Under the pieces are notes generated by a model that made no database searches, was not told the DNA's origin, and worked only from the letters and a program-made list of their open reading frames with translations. A stretch of DNA of 64,000 bases from Cocos nucifera (taxonomy: Eukaryota > Streptophyta > Magnoliopsida > Arecales > Arecaceae). Shown here piece after piece: positions 45,205 through 57,009 of this stretch. A program made the position numbers and the translations under genes. How positions within the stretch are numbered: the first letter of the stretch is position 1; each line of letters opens with the position of its first letter. The DNA lies in contig QRFJ01000368.1 in NCBI GenBank assembly GCA_006176705.1, forward strand, positions 114,501 through 178,500. The letters run 5' to 3'.

Positions 45205-46786
45205 CCGGCAACGGCGCCAAAAACTTGATAGTAACGCGATGTTGTCCTTAAGACACCATGTTTATCAGTTTAATCCGACTTCTTAAAATAATTAAAAATT
45301 CATAGATAGTAGTGAGTCGGATCGAATCCACGGGAAAGGTAGTGTTTTTAGATTTGAAATCTTTGATTTTATAAAAGAAAAAAGAAAGGAGAAGAGTTTT
45401 GGGATCAAAAGTGAAGTGAAAAAATAAAAAGCAAAAATTAAAAGGTGCAATAATTTAAACTTGGTACTAAGATCTATTAGTTAGACCTTAGCATCTACTT
45501 GCAATAAAAAATAATAATTAAAATACAAAAATTAAAGAGCATAAAAATAAATATTGCATTAATTAAAAGTTCATAATTTAAATACATAAAATAAAAAGAA
45601 AATAAAATAGATCGATCTCTGATCTTGAATCGGCATTGGTGGAAAGATGGTGTAGAAGCCCCGCTCGTCTTCTCGGCACCAATTGCTTTGAAGCAGCCAT
45701 TAACCCATAGCCTGGCTTCACCCTGTACCAAAGCTTCACCTTGATCTGAGATATTGATTTATGGAGGTCTGGGTCCTTTTTATAGAGCTAGGAGGGCTGG
45801 AGAGTTTGCTTTTGGGCAATGTGGGACTAAGGGACTCTTTGATCGTCAAAATATAAGAAAATATAAATAAAAATCGGACTAAAAGAAGTTCTAGATGAAT
45901 TCTACTACTCTGGATGAAATTTGGCCGTAAATAGAAATCCAACGGTCCAAAAATCATCAAAATCGGATGAGTATCGGCCCAGATCAGGTCGAATTAAATT
46001 CTGGCCGTTCGATCGCACTTGATGGAGGAATCTAGCCGCAAATCATGCATCGGGAGTCCTGATCACCACCGGGAGCATTCTGGACCGTTGGATCTTCATC
46101 ACTTGGTTTCCTGGCCATCGGATCGTGCTAGATCGCTGATAGAATTTGAATTAAATCCAAAAATAACCATCACCGTCCGATCTTGACCGCAATCAACCGC
46201 AGCCGTCCGATCACGCAATTATTATTCCCATGGACCGCGTGGACCGGCCGCACCGCACACCGCAACCAATCAGCGCCTCTGTTGCCAAGTGAAAAGACCA
46301 GATTGCCCTATGAGCCGCGATAAATTTCTGTGGACTCTTTAAGGGTCCAGGTCCGCCACGTGTCGTGCTGTGATTCGTCAGTTTCTGCTGAGCTAGCAGT
46401 CCACGCCTGGATCGTGAACCGACTGATGGCTTCATCGGCTGAGTCAGCTTTGATGGCTTGGCTTGGCGGCTTGGCTTGCGGAGCCGGTTGAGCCATTTTC
46501 TTTTTTTATTTAAATTTTATTTATTTTATTTCTTTAAAAATTCATATCTTTTTCGTTTTAGCTCCGTTTTATTCGAAATTTGTTTTGTTGTGATCAGAAA
46601 AATGAGCTTTTTCCATTGATAATAAAATTTTATTTTTTAATTTTTATTATTTTTTAATTAATTTTTTAATTAATAAAAATATGAATTTCTCAAAAATTAT
46701 ATATAAATTGATTAATAATTCTTAAAAATTAATATAAATTAATTGATAAATTAATATTTTTATTGGTGAATTTATGATGCTTATCA
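45205..46786 (-). repeat. 5' LTR and primer-binding site of the Athila-like element
   Basis: LTR 45226-46786 (1561 bp) aligns along its length with 39797-41378, with scattered substitutions and short gaps. The primer site TGGCGCCGTTGCCGG occupies 45219-45205 on the minus strand. Confidence 0.88.
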
Positions 46787-46791
46787 CCCTC

Positions 46792-48980
46792 CGTCTTTTG
46801 CTTCTTCACAAACTTCTTCCCAGAGGACTTTTTCTTGGAAGAAGTCTGTTCCACACCAAGAACTAAGCCCCTTGAACTCTTTAAGGTCCCCTCAGTGGTC
46901 ACTAGCATGTTCATCAACTCGACTAGGGTGCACTGAATTTTATTCATATGGAAGTTTATTATAAACTATCCATATGAATCAATCAAGGACTACAGAATCA
47001 ATTCAATCTGCAAGTCTTTGTCTATCGACATGCCGAGCTTCTCAAGCTCCTCTAAGTCTTTGATCATTAACAAGCAATGATCATGGACCGACTGCCCATC
47101 ACGCATCTGCACCTTGAAGAGTCTTTTGAATATTTCGTAGCGCGTTGCACGACTTTACTCATCATACAACTCTTGTAGGTGAGCCAACATTTGGCTAGCA
47201 GTCTTCATGTCTTTGTGTTGGCGCTACAACTCATTAGACATTGAGGCCAATACGTAGCACTTCACCTTGTTGTTGTCATCCAACCACTTTTCATGAGAAG
47301 CTCTCTGATCGGCGGTTGGATGGGCTGGGAGAGGAGGAAAGTCCTGATCTAAGACATAGGTCAGCTTCTTAGAACTCAAAATGATTTTCAAGTTCTGGAG
47401 CCAATCCTTAAAATTGGATCCGGTCAAATGGTTGGTCTCTAGGATTCTGGCTAGGGGTTGAACATAGACATTTTCCTATAGGGAGTCAAAGTTTCTAGTT
47501 AGACTTGTAATTGACTTAATCAATTTGTTTAGGAGTTTCATTTTTAAATAAATTTGGGCTCATTATTTTTTTGGATCCCTACGTTTTCTTGGAAGAGATG
47601 CAAAAATCAGTAGTGCGGTCCCATCGATTGGCTCACCACCTTACCTAATAGTTATTGATGATGAGTCAGTCGATGAGTGGACAACTCTTGTCCAATGTTT
47701 CTCTAAATATATTGCATCCAACTTGGTCTCTAATTCATGAAGCTCACCGTGCCCGGAATATTGCTTCACTCTTTAGTTAAGTCAAACCTACCATTTACAC
47801 GGATTGGATTTGTGATTGGGATCCTCATCGTATCCGAAATATTAAGCCCAACCCTTCCTCCAATCCGTAGCATCCCATGCCTAATAGCTGTGGTTGCGTC
47901 TTTCCGATACAACTGAACCACTATATCCAGTTGAGAACAATCAATCACGAGAAGGGCCCGCACAACTACAATAGTGGAAGATCAATTGACTTAATATTTT
48001 CTTAGGAAGATTTCAATTTAGGTCTCTTAGACACAACTAGTCATAACGGTTATGACTAACCTAGTAGCATGGGTTAGCTTGAATTGTTAGCAACCTCAAT
48101 ACAGAATCGGGTTGATCCAATTGGTCAGATAAGTGAGATCAGTGGGAGGGATATGTCATTAACTCGCCATGGACGTATCTAGATCGAGTAGCTCCTAATT
48201 AAAAACCACCGGTTATATCTGTCGGACTTATCTTAGACACCAATTTGTTGAATCAGAATTGATCAGGTCAACCTATAATCCAAGCTAGAACCGCAGAGCC
48301 AAATTAGGTCTTGAGGTGATCGATCACGTGGCTGTGAATCGATCTTGACCAAATTTACAACTATTGGGCGGGTCAATTAAGTACTCTTGATCCCACCTAA
48401 CCAACTCGTTGATTCGGTTTGATCAACCGCTCAAGCTAGACCTAATCAAGCTATCCATACCTTGAACCCATGTTTTATGAAGATATCTTAGATATGAAAA
48501 TTCTTAATTTTTAAATCTAATTAGTTTTATAACTTAATTCTTAATTAAGGATAACATGATTCAGAAAAACAAAACATAAAACAAAAATCCTAGGATTTTT
48601 GGATCTAGGATTTAGCAGAAAGTAAGTTTTTATTTTCTGATTGAGGACAGACACGTAACACCCTAATACATCGTAAGAGTACCCCATCGAATGGGAAGCA
48701 AGGGCCTTTAAACCCTTCTTACTCTTATGATCGGACGGCCAAGAGGAATGCCCCAATCAGAAAAAAAATTTCTACTGCTACAAGAACTAGATCTAGCATA
48801 TATCACATATATGACTACAGATCTATTCTACACATGCTTTGCATACATCTCATGTATCAATTTAAAAATTGTCTCATATAAAACATCTGATTACATCTAA
48901 TGTAACATCAAAAAATGCATTTGATCTCATCAAAATAAATTTCAGATCTATTCTAATTTAGATCTAGAACTAGAACCGCA
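46792..48980 (-). pseudogene. Copia B gag and leader
   Basis: Minus-strand gag: 47427-47224 (MTGSNFKDWLQNLKIILSSK, WLDDNNKVKCYVLASMSNEL), continuing in broken frames (MLAHLQELYDEQSRATRYEI, FKRLFKVQMRDGQSVHDH) to 46947-46729 (TLVELMNMLVTTEGTLKSSR, then a lysine-rich tail). This is the gag of a plant copia family shared with copia C. 47530-48980 is the untranslated leader, with no gene seen. Confidence 0.8.
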
Positions 48981-48992
48981 GCTCTGATACCA
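48981..48992 (-). other. Copia B primer-binding site (initiator Met tRNA)
   Basis: The minus strand reads TGGTATCAGAGC, the standard plant copia primer site complementary to the initiator methionine tRNA 3' end, two bases inside the LTR. Confidence 0.9.
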
Positions 48993-48994
48993 GT

Positions 48995-51292
48995 TGAAGG
49001 AATTGCAGGATCGGCCGGATAGGATAAGGTTAAGTAGCTGAATTTAAAATTTTTCTTTTGCTGATCCAATTAGACCTGAGAGTTCTTAGATCTGATTACA
49101 TAAAACTGAAATTAAAAACTAAATTTAAGTATCAAATACCACCTGATTTGAGGGAACTATTCACTTGATGCGATGATCTAAATGCTTCCCGAGTTTCAAC
49201 TTGAACTATGCACGTGCTCGGCCTTTACCAGCATCCACTCGGATTAGATCTGGAGGTTTTCTCCTTCTGGATCTTATCTCAAAAAATCAGCAAGGGGATC
49301 GCCTTAGCGTGCCTTCGATCTGACTCAGGCGACAGCTCGATTGACACACGATCGAGATCTCTTCGACTAGAACTTGCAGGTTCAGCACTTCAACTCTCGG
49401 AGCACTGAATGGCCCAACCCTTGGGCATGGGAGAGAGGGATCAGATGAGGGAGAGGGAGGAGGCATGAAGATGGAGAACTAGAGTCTGGGCATGGGATCT
49501 GGAATTGATTGGCCAAACCCTTTGGCCTTGGTCTCTTTTTATAAACAAAATAAGGTACCTTAGAGTCCTAGGACTTTAAGTAATTGACCGAGTCAATTGC
49601 TTAAAGTAGAAGAACTCTCCCTAGCCTCCATGCCCCACTTTTGATTTCTCATCTCATTTTCTCATACAAAATGAGAAGAAATGTGGTGCCACCTTATCTG
49701 GATAGGGTGTTGGCATCAGGCAATCTCTTTCTAGGAGTTTGAACTATTTTAAACTCGTTTGACCCCTTCAAACTAATTTGAATGGGCAATCTCCTAACTC
49801 CCTAAGGCTTATCCACTAGGGGCGCACACCATCCTGATGTGCGCCCTCTCTATCTTCGAAAACCATCTGGGGTGGGGCAGGTGTGCGCCCTCTCTCTCTC
49901 CGAAAACCATCTGGGGTGCATGCCCCAAGAGAAACTCCAGGGGATGCACACCCCTGATCCTTTCTTTCCTATAAAGACCAAGTCAAAGGGTGCATTGTTC
50001 TGATGCTTCTCATCTGAGATCAGGACAGGGCCTGATCTGACCTGGACAAGGTCCAGTCAGACCAGGATAAACCCATACAGGATTTCTGGACGAGCCAAAT
50101 ATCATTTGACTGAGTCTAGACCAATCAGGAAATCCATAGAACGAGAAAGCTAGGTTCAATCATGTGCTAGCATGATTTTCTTAAACCTAATTAGATCTAA
50201 TCCAAATCAATCGGACCATGTGAGTCCAATTAATGACATCTAGACCCAAATCCTTATTTGTTTGATCCAGTTATGTTCAATTCTGTATGGTAATGGAACA
50301 TATCGCGATCTCCATCATTGACATCATCGAAACATCTTTCGATGGACCAGAACTCTTTCTGATTTGTCCAATTAGAATTGTCAATCATCAAGATAATTCT
50401 AATTGATCCTAAAATCCACCAGTGATACCTAAAAGTATAGGATGGCAACCCATTAGAATTGAACACGAATCTCTCGATGCAGCCAACTATATGATTGGGT
50501 TCTTCTATCATGGCCCCGATAGGATCTAGGTCAAAGTTAACTCGTTAGACCTAACATCTGTCATATAATTGAATCACTTGATTTGAGTTTGATGTGAAAT
50601 CCTAATAGAAACTCCTTTATGTTATTTCATACTACCATGGCCATGGACTTTAGGACTCAATCTCATGATCTTCATAGGACCCACTCTATCGAGGTTGATA
50701 GATTCTATCTTGGTGCGTTCCAATTCCTATAATAAAAATGCTATAGCCAACATACACCTCAGGATTCCAAATGACTAGGAGACCGAGTTATGGTGTAATC
50801 AAATTATAACATCCTCAAGGTGAACTGCCGATGCACCTTAGGTCAAAGAACCGGACACACAATTGCTGCATCGAGCTAGTCATTGACGAGAAGGTAGACT
50901 CCCTTATGACTGCTCCAAGTGGTTACGCTCGGTATTCTTATTCTCAACAAGCACCTATACTCTTGCTCCAGTATCTCCACACCATAGACTCAAGACACAT
51001 ATTCTAAGCAAGTGATCATACACCAATCTTCTGGATCGATCACCATCCTCATGATGATCCTACGATTGGAAGCAGTTTATAAGTTAATTATGATAGCACG
51101 TCTCAAATTCTCAATTTTTGAGAATATATGTTATCATACCCGTTAACCCAATGGATGTATCACAGACATTTAATACACAAATGTGATAGAAGAAATAATC
51201 TTTTTTATTAATTATAGTCAAAATTATAAAAGTGTCCTTAGAAAGTAATTACAAGTGTTGGCCAATCTGGCTTCTAGGGCACACATCTAACA
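48995..51292 (-). repeat. Copia B 5' LTR (2.3 kb)
   Basis: It starts on the minus strand with TGTTAGATGTGTGCCCTAGA (51292) and ends at CCTGCAATTCCTTCA (48995). It aligns with the LTR at 57787-60069 across most of its length (for example CTTCTAGGGCACA, GTGCTAGCA-GATTTTCTT). Its 3' partner is gone. GPAT9 exon 3 lies 277 bp beyond its end. Confidence 0.85.
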
Positions 51293-51568
51293 TGGTATCC
51301 TTGGGCTAGGTTTAGGTTGGGCCCAATTTAGGCCTGAGGTTTCAAACCCTAGATCAAATTATACATGGGCCTGACCCAGCCCAGCCCATGGACTCTATAA
51401 AGATATTTCATCAGGGCAATACATGATAATATCGTGTAAACTTTGTCTTTCTTTTCTTGCACTTTTATGGAGATAATTTAATCTTTTGCATTTTACTTTC
51501 ATTTATATGGAAATATGCTTGTTAACTCCCATTTTTCCTCATTTGGTACCTTGCACATGTTGGTGTAG

Positions 51569-51668
51569 AGTTGCAACCTTGGCAGCAGGGGGGATAGTGT
51601 TTTTTGCAGTCTTTATTCCTGTATGTTTCCTGTTCAGAGCACATAATAAGTGGAGGTATAAAATAGAG
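51569..51668 (+). pseudogene. GPAT9: GPAT9 exon 3
   Basis: Completes the split Arg codon of exon 2 (AG|A) and reads VATLAAGGIVFFAVFIPVCF then LFRAHNKWRYKIE, the second N-terminal hydrophobic segment of GPAT9. Acceptor TAG and donor GTGGG are intact and phase is 0. Several substitutions against the family (for example C where H is usual before FL). Confidence 0.85.
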
Positions 51669-53042
51669 GTGGGTTTTATAACTCTTGTAGTTAAAATTTT
51701 GCAGCTTGACTTTTTAGTGGCTTGTAAAAAGTTTTACTTTATTTTACAAAACTATTTTTGTATTTGATAGTTGCAATTTGTCTAGTTTTATCTGTGTATA
51801 TCTCCACTGTTGGTGTTCTGATTCTTAGATTGACAATTAGAGTTTAGTTTCACTTTTATCTTCTAGTTTGTATCTTCTTTTATTTTCCTGCTTCCTCTCT
51901 TGTGATCCTAATAAGTAGAGGTGAACTTCTTCTTTCCTCTTTTTTGTCTTTGCTTTGTATGCTTATTTTTATACTTCTCTGCACAGGAAAGACCAAAAAG
52001 GATGAAGGAAAACATCAATAGATGCTCTCTCAGATATCAGCTATAGCAACATTAATATAACTTTCCAAGCCATAGAAAATCTGTGTTAAGGTGAAATAAC
52101 CAATGATCCAATTGTTAAGCATGACAAGGCGGGTTGGGAAGAGATTGCAAATAAATCTTAATTTAAAAATGAAGGTTTTATGCCTATATGAAGAGTAAGT
52201 CCTTAGTATTGCAACGAAAAGCCCATGGTAGGAACCAGTTTGGTCATTGGGGCAGTTGTACATTTGTAACAACTCATGGTGTAGCCATACACTCCTTCAT
52301 GGTTGTATATTTGTGATCAACTCATGGTATAGCCATACTCACATGCATACAGGATTTCCTTGGTTCAAGAGTACAGAAAGATTGGAAGATGGACTGCAAT
52401 ATCTAGTATGTTTTTTGTAGACATACAGAGGTATGCAAAAAGTAGATTCACTTGCATTTTAATTACCTTGGTTATATTATATTGTTATACAACCACAAGG
52501 AGAGTTCATCTGTTAACTGATTTGATCTGAGTTCAGTATATGACAACAACTTGAATTTAACATACAATGGATTGTAGAGGTAGGGTTGAGCACTAAAAGT
52601 GAACTTCCAAAGTAGCTCTGGTTGCTCAACTAAAAGCGCTTGAAAATTGATTGACAAGGCTTTGTTACTTGGAGGAATATGAGTGGAAGTTGGCTTAGAT
52701 AAAAAGAAAAGGATCAAAGGAGTGTTATTTCTTTTATTTTTTTCTCAACCTTGGAGATATGCAGTACCCAATATCAGGCAGTTTCTTCTTCTCTCTCCGT
52801 TTAGATTACCTTCATGTTTGGCAAACTAAAGAGGTTCGCTTATTGGGTCCGTGATTTTGCCTATTGAAACCTGCTTCTGTTTGTATGGTTAATTTGCTTG
52901 CCTGCTTTTTTTAATGTTTAGGGATACATCATTGCATTGGGCCTGTTGAAAATTTTGGTTGGCTTAACCTTGACCCAGACTATTATCTATGTGAGCATTA
53001 TTCCAGTTATCTAGATCCATGATACCGATGTGAGTTTCTGGT

Positions 53043-53046
<4 letters not shown>

Positions 53047-53075
<29 letters not shown>
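53047..53075. repeat. (GA)n microsatellite in GPAT9 intron 3
   Basis: A run of AG dinucleotides, about 14 units. Confidence 0.95.
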
Positions 53076-53079
<4 letters not shown>

Positions 53080-53815
53080 TGAATCTGACTTGTAACAGGA
53101 CTCGTTTATTGGCTTTTAAGAACCTTAACTCTTCGGCTCTTTTTTGTAAATAGTAAATGACTTACTATTGTAGGAACATGGATATTATCTAATGTTCTAA
53201 ATAATGATGCTCAGATAATCTGATTTAAATATGACCTTTAGGTATCCTTACCGCTGCAAATTATGCAATATATAAATGAAACTTATGTGGTCATTGGCTA
53301 TTGAAAAAGCAACATTCCATCAGTAACTGACATCTTAAATGTATATAAAAATGATGGAAGCATGTGAGGATCCTTGTTCCACAAAAAACAACCTATCTGA
53401 TGTGAGTATAATTACATTTTCAGCCACAGCCTGCAGCTTACATTAACTGCAATTTGCAATGTGATGGTGCAAATTAGTAAAGCGGTCTTGGTTTGTTGAT
53501 ATTAATGGTTTCATATCATGTTTTGGATGCATCTGCTCTTTTATTATCTCTTGTTCCCTTCTTTGTTCTACCCCCAGTGATTTCAGATAACAAAGATGAA
53601 GGGAACATGAACCTTACCTCCCAGAGTCTCTGAATAATTTTTAATTTTGGAATTCAACTTGGTTGTAATCAGGTTCCCTGCATATTTCTTAGACTTATTC
53701 AGTTTTTGCTTTGTTTAATAATTTGTTGATATGTAGTTCAATTTTCTGGCTAAATTGATAAACTGTCAACTGAAGGTGATGAACTGTGTTTCCTTTTTTT
53801 ATGAATATTATCCAG

Positions 53816-54080
53816 AGAAAGTTGGTTGAGATGTATGTAGCGTATTTGTTCCTTCATGGACAGGGGTTGTCAAGTACCATGGACCTTGTCCCAGCCTGCA
53901 CCCTCATCAGGTTCTTTCTATGCGTATTATACTAGTTGTTGGCCTTGTGTTACTTGTATTTGAATGCAACTTATTTTGTACGGGTATTTGTTGCCAACCA
54001 TACTTCCATGATTGATTTTATCATATTAGAGCTGATGACAGCATTTGCTGTTATCATGCAAAAGCACCCTGGATGGGTTG
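53816..54080 (+). pseudogene. GPAT9: GPAT9 exons 4 and 5 (frameshift, lost acceptor)
   Basis: Exon 4 (53816-53910) opens RKLVEM, then one base is missing; the following codons match family sequence only in the shifted frame (CSVFVPSWTGVVKYHGPCPS). It is 95 nt where 96 would keep frame. Exon 5 (53984-54080) reads VFVANHTSMIDFIILELMTA and FAVIMQKHPGWV. The catalytic NHTSMID block (H-X4-D) is intact, but Q is replaced by L after IILE. The bases before exon 5 are TACGG where AG is required, so normal splicing is lost. Confidence 0.9.
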
Positions 54081-54214
54081 GTAAGGACCTATAGTATTAT
54101 TTTTTCAATTTTATGTCCTTTGGTATTTGCTTCTGTCGGTGATGGCTTTCAGATTCTCTTTTCAATATCTAATGGTACCAAGCCTTCATTTTCTTGTTTA
54201 ATTTTGTGATATAG

Positions 54215-54454
54215 GATTTATTCAGAAGACTATTTTGGAGTCGAAGGACCGTGAAATTGGGGCAAGAAAGTAAAAAACGGCCAACTTCTTTTGATTTTAA
54301 AGCATGATAGAATCTGTACATGTTCATAGTCTTGATAGACTAGGATTCCATTTTTAGGTTAAGAGAACATATTCAAGGAGCTGACAACAACCCTCTTCTG
54401 ATATTTTCTGAAGGAACTTGTGTTAACAACCATTACACTGTCATGTTCAAGAAG
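54215..54454 (+). pseudogene. GPAT9: GPAT9 exons 6 and 7 (motif deletion, FSEGT)
   Basis: Exon 6 (54215-54269, 55 nt) reads GFIQKTILESKDREIGARK. The family has about 11 more residues between ILES and KDRE, including the GCIWFNR-type acyltransferase motif, so an in-frame loss of about 33 nt is inferred. Exon 7 (54358-54454) reads LREHIQGADNNPLLIFSEGT and CVNNHYTVMFKK. The glycerol-3-phosphate-binding FPEGT block has Pro changed to Ser. Splice sites AAA|GTAAAA, TTTTAG| and AAG|GTTTG are usable. Confidence 0.9.
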
Positions 54455-55655
54455 GTTTGTATCTGATCTCCTTCATATCATGTTTCTTAGATCAGTATAA
54501 TAAAACTTCATTTGCTGAAAGTGATTTCAATCCTGGATAACTCTTATTGACTATTTATGTATCATGCATTTAGACCAAAATAAGAAACATGTGTTCTTTT
54601 TTGCCCTCAAGGAATATATGTTATCAAAGAAAAAAGTGATATTTTGTGTGGAAGCAATTTTGAATCTTTAGAATTAGCTGATCTTCTGTATCACCTATTA
54701 AAACATCTTATTTACTTTAGGACCATGAGACATTAGTAAAATTTAGCAATAAGCTAGCATTGATGGTTCTGAATGTTGGTTTTACCTCGGGTTCATCAAA
54801 TTGAAGGTTGCTCCAGGGCTTTTGCAATGTACATCAACTTTTTAGACTATCTGAAGTTTAGCCTTCTAGATATGCACTCCCAGCACATATTATCAAATTA
54901 AAAGTGGGACAGGAAGTTGCATTCCTTCTTAGCTCACAAATCAACCGTGTTGGAGGGGCTTTGTGTGAAAATTGCACAACCTTGCATAGGTGGACACATA
55001 ATCGCACGTGACATGTTCAATCTTGAGCCAGATATTTAAAAGTTGGGATGTGGCAGAAAGGGGAATCTCTTTTTCTTATGGGTCATTTTGGCAGAGAAGG
55101 GAGTGGGAAGAAAGCGTTTGGTGGGTAAACCCTCCTAATGGCTGAGCTAATGGCCCAATATTCAACAAATCCCTCTCCTACATAATCGGATATAAAATTT
55201 TCTTTCTTCTTTTATAAATGCCCGAACATTATCTCTCAAACTTAGCACCAAATATGTGAAGTGGTTCATGAATGGTGTCATCCTCTTATCAGCCTGCAAG
55301 TAGGCTTTCGAAGGAAGTTCCAGGGAGGACAGTGGACTTGTACATTGTTAAGTTAGATAATTATCTAATGCAAGAGAATAGATATGAAATATTATTATCT
55401 CATAATTATTAGCTGTTTCAATGTTCTGTTGATTTTTATTCAAGTCATTTGTAGCTTTCTGCCATGTGTTTTAATCATATAGCTTGTTCGTTGTGTCAAA
55501 GGACATTTCCGAGCTTCTTTCTAATATTCAGTATTGTTAGCATTTGCAGTACTTTAATTGTGTTGAATAATATACTGTTCTCTTATTTTCAGGTATATTT
55601 TTTTATATGATAATATATGTCTATTAATTGGCTGATAAGCATGTGCTTTACTCAG

Positions 55656-55741
55656 GGTGCTTTTGAGCTTGGTTGTGCAGTTTGCCTGGTCGCTATAAAG
55701 TACAACAAAATATTTGGGGATGCCTTCTGGAACAGTAGGAA
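55656..55741 (+). pseudogene. GPAT9: GPAT9 exon 8
   Basis: Reads GAFELGCAVCLVAIKYNKIF then GDAFWNSRK; the family has VCPIAIKYNKIFVDAFWNS, so P to L and V to G changes fall at conserved sites. Acceptor CTCAG and donor GTAAGG are intact. Confidence 0.9.
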
Positions 55742-56516
55742 GTAAGGACCCTTACAAGAAACGGTGTAGATAAATAAACTATGTTTTTATTTGTTTCCTT
55801 GGACTATCTGTCCTTTCCCTCGTGTACTGTATCAAAGCAAGTGGTACTTCGAAGATTTCGAAATCATAAAAAATGCGGTGCATGTGGTATAGCAGCATGT
55901 TGCATACGCTAAAGATTACTTTGTGACAATTATGAATGAGTTAAGGGCAAGCCATGCGGTGTTGAATTTTCTCATGCTCTTTGAGATTTGCTTGATCAAG
56001 CCGTTTCCTTAGAAGGCACATGAGAGTTGTTAGTTGATCATGTTTGCTTTTGTTAATTACCTTTCTTAGTACAATGACTCACTTATGGTGGCAACTCATA
56101 GAGCTCTCCATGTAAAATTGACCCATGATTATTGCATGAACATGCAACTTATCAACTGTAATTTGAAGAGAAAAGTTTATTGACCCTATGCTTGCTAGAT
56201 TTTGTTACTGCAAGATAAGTGAGAAATTTATCCATATAAAAATTTAACAGAATATGTCATGTGGACACAAAATGGATGGTACCAGTAGGTCTAGCATGCT
56301 AATTGTATGGTAGGCCAGATAAATTGAGAATGTGCCGTTGAATCAGTTTCTACACATTCAAAGTTAAATAACTTATTGTTGTTTCTTATTTTTATTCTCT
56401 TTTTACCCTTTTTCAATACTATAAAAATCTTTTCATGGATTATTGGTATGTTTCGGCTATATGACATTATTATTCTCTTAAGTTGATCTGCTATATCTGA
56501 GACATTTATTTGTTAG

Positions 56517-57005
56517 GCAATCTTTTACAATGCATTTGTTTCATCTTATGACATCATGGGCTGTCGTCTGTGATGTTTGGTACCTGGAACCTCAGTACGT
56601 AAGACCTGGAGAGACACCTATTGCATTTGCTGAAAGATAAAGATATTTTGCATTTTCTGATTCACCATCTTCAAGTGAGAAATTTGATCTGCTAATTTCT
56701 CTCTGCTACATTGCCCATTTCGTATAGGGTTAGAGATATGATTTCTGTTTGAGCTGGTCTCAGAAATGTTCCGTGGGATGGGTATTTGAAGTACTTCCGC
56801 CCCAGCCCTAAGCTTACAGAGCAGAAGTATGCAACATGTCTCTTTTTCCTCGTTCTTCTCTAAAAGCATTAACAAAAAATGAAAAAATAAAAAAAGAATG
56901 TTCTTTTGGATGTCTTGTTTTGAGTTTGTTTTCTTTTTCATTTGCCCCATTTTCAGGCAGCAGATCTTTGCAGAGTCGGTCTTGCAGCGGTTGGATGAGA
57001 AATGA
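56517..57005 (+). pseudogene. GPAT9: GPAT9 exons 9 to 11 (lost donor, nonsense codon)
   Basis: Exon 9 (56517-56636) reads QSFTMHLFHLMTSWAVVCDV then WYLEPQYVRPGETPIAFAE. The next bases are ATAAAG where GTAAAG is expected, so the donor is lost. Exon 10 (56728-56826) reads VRDMISV, TGA (56750-56752), then AGLRNVPWDGYLKYFRPSPK; the TGA stands where the family has Arg (CGA). Exon 11 (56957-57005) reads QQIFAESVLQRLDEK and ends in TGA at the usual family C-terminus. 3' UTR-like AT-rich DNA follows to about 57200. Confidence 0.92.
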
Positions 57006-57009
57006 AAGG

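Larger units (their letters stand above)
39797..46786 (-). mobile_element. Athila-like gag-only LTR element with CCCTC target duplication
   Basis: LTRs at 39797-41378 and 45226-46786 (TGATAG...CTTATCA) enclose 3.85 kb. Exact 5-bp repeats CCCTC flank the whole unit (39792-39796, 46787-46791), and removing it rejoins copia B. On the minus strand a primer site TGGCGCCGTTGCCGG lies at 45219-45205, beside the 45226 LTR, so that is the 5' LTR. The interior has gag remnants (43937-42609) but no protease, reverse transcriptase or integrase. The rest is AT-rich and non-coding. It must have been moved by enzymes of another element. Confidence 0.9.
13761..57005 (+). pseudogene. GPAT9: GPAT9 glycerol-3-phosphate acyltransferase, broken non-processed copy
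   Basis: Eleven plus-strand exons follow the GPAT9 protein from near its N-terminus to its stop: 13761-13859 with 19681-19767 (exon 1 in two parts), 23228-23346, 51569-51668, 53816-53910, 53984-54080, 54215-54269, 54358-54454, 55656-55741, 56517-56636, 56728-56826 and 56957-57005. The intact enzyme is an ER membrane protein that makes lysophosphatidic acid from glycerol-3-phosphate and acyl-CoA, the first step of membrane and storage glycerolipid synthesis. Lesions seen: no start ATG in frame; exon 1 split by an LTR element; 1-nt loss in exon 4; exon 5 acceptor AG changed to GG; exon 6 about 33 nt short, removing the GCIWFNR-type motif; FPEGT reads FSEGT in exon 7; exon 9 donor GT changed to AT; TGA at 56750-56752 in exon 10. 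Kept introns show it is not a retrocopy. It could be a decayed duplicate or a null allele. Confidence 0.93.

Noticed and set aside
39797..46786. Local segmental duplication of about 1.57 kb
   Set aside because: The two copies have TGATA/TATCA ends, an adjacent primer site and exact 5-bp target duplications, so they are LTRs.
48981..48992. Part of a tRNA gene
   Set aside because: It is only the primer-binding complement of initiator Met tRNA next to an LTR; no cloverleaf around it.
13761..57005. GPAT9 as a working gene
   Set aside because: Frameshift, two lost splice sites, an in-frame stop and a missing motif are all visible; no reading-frame choice repairs them.
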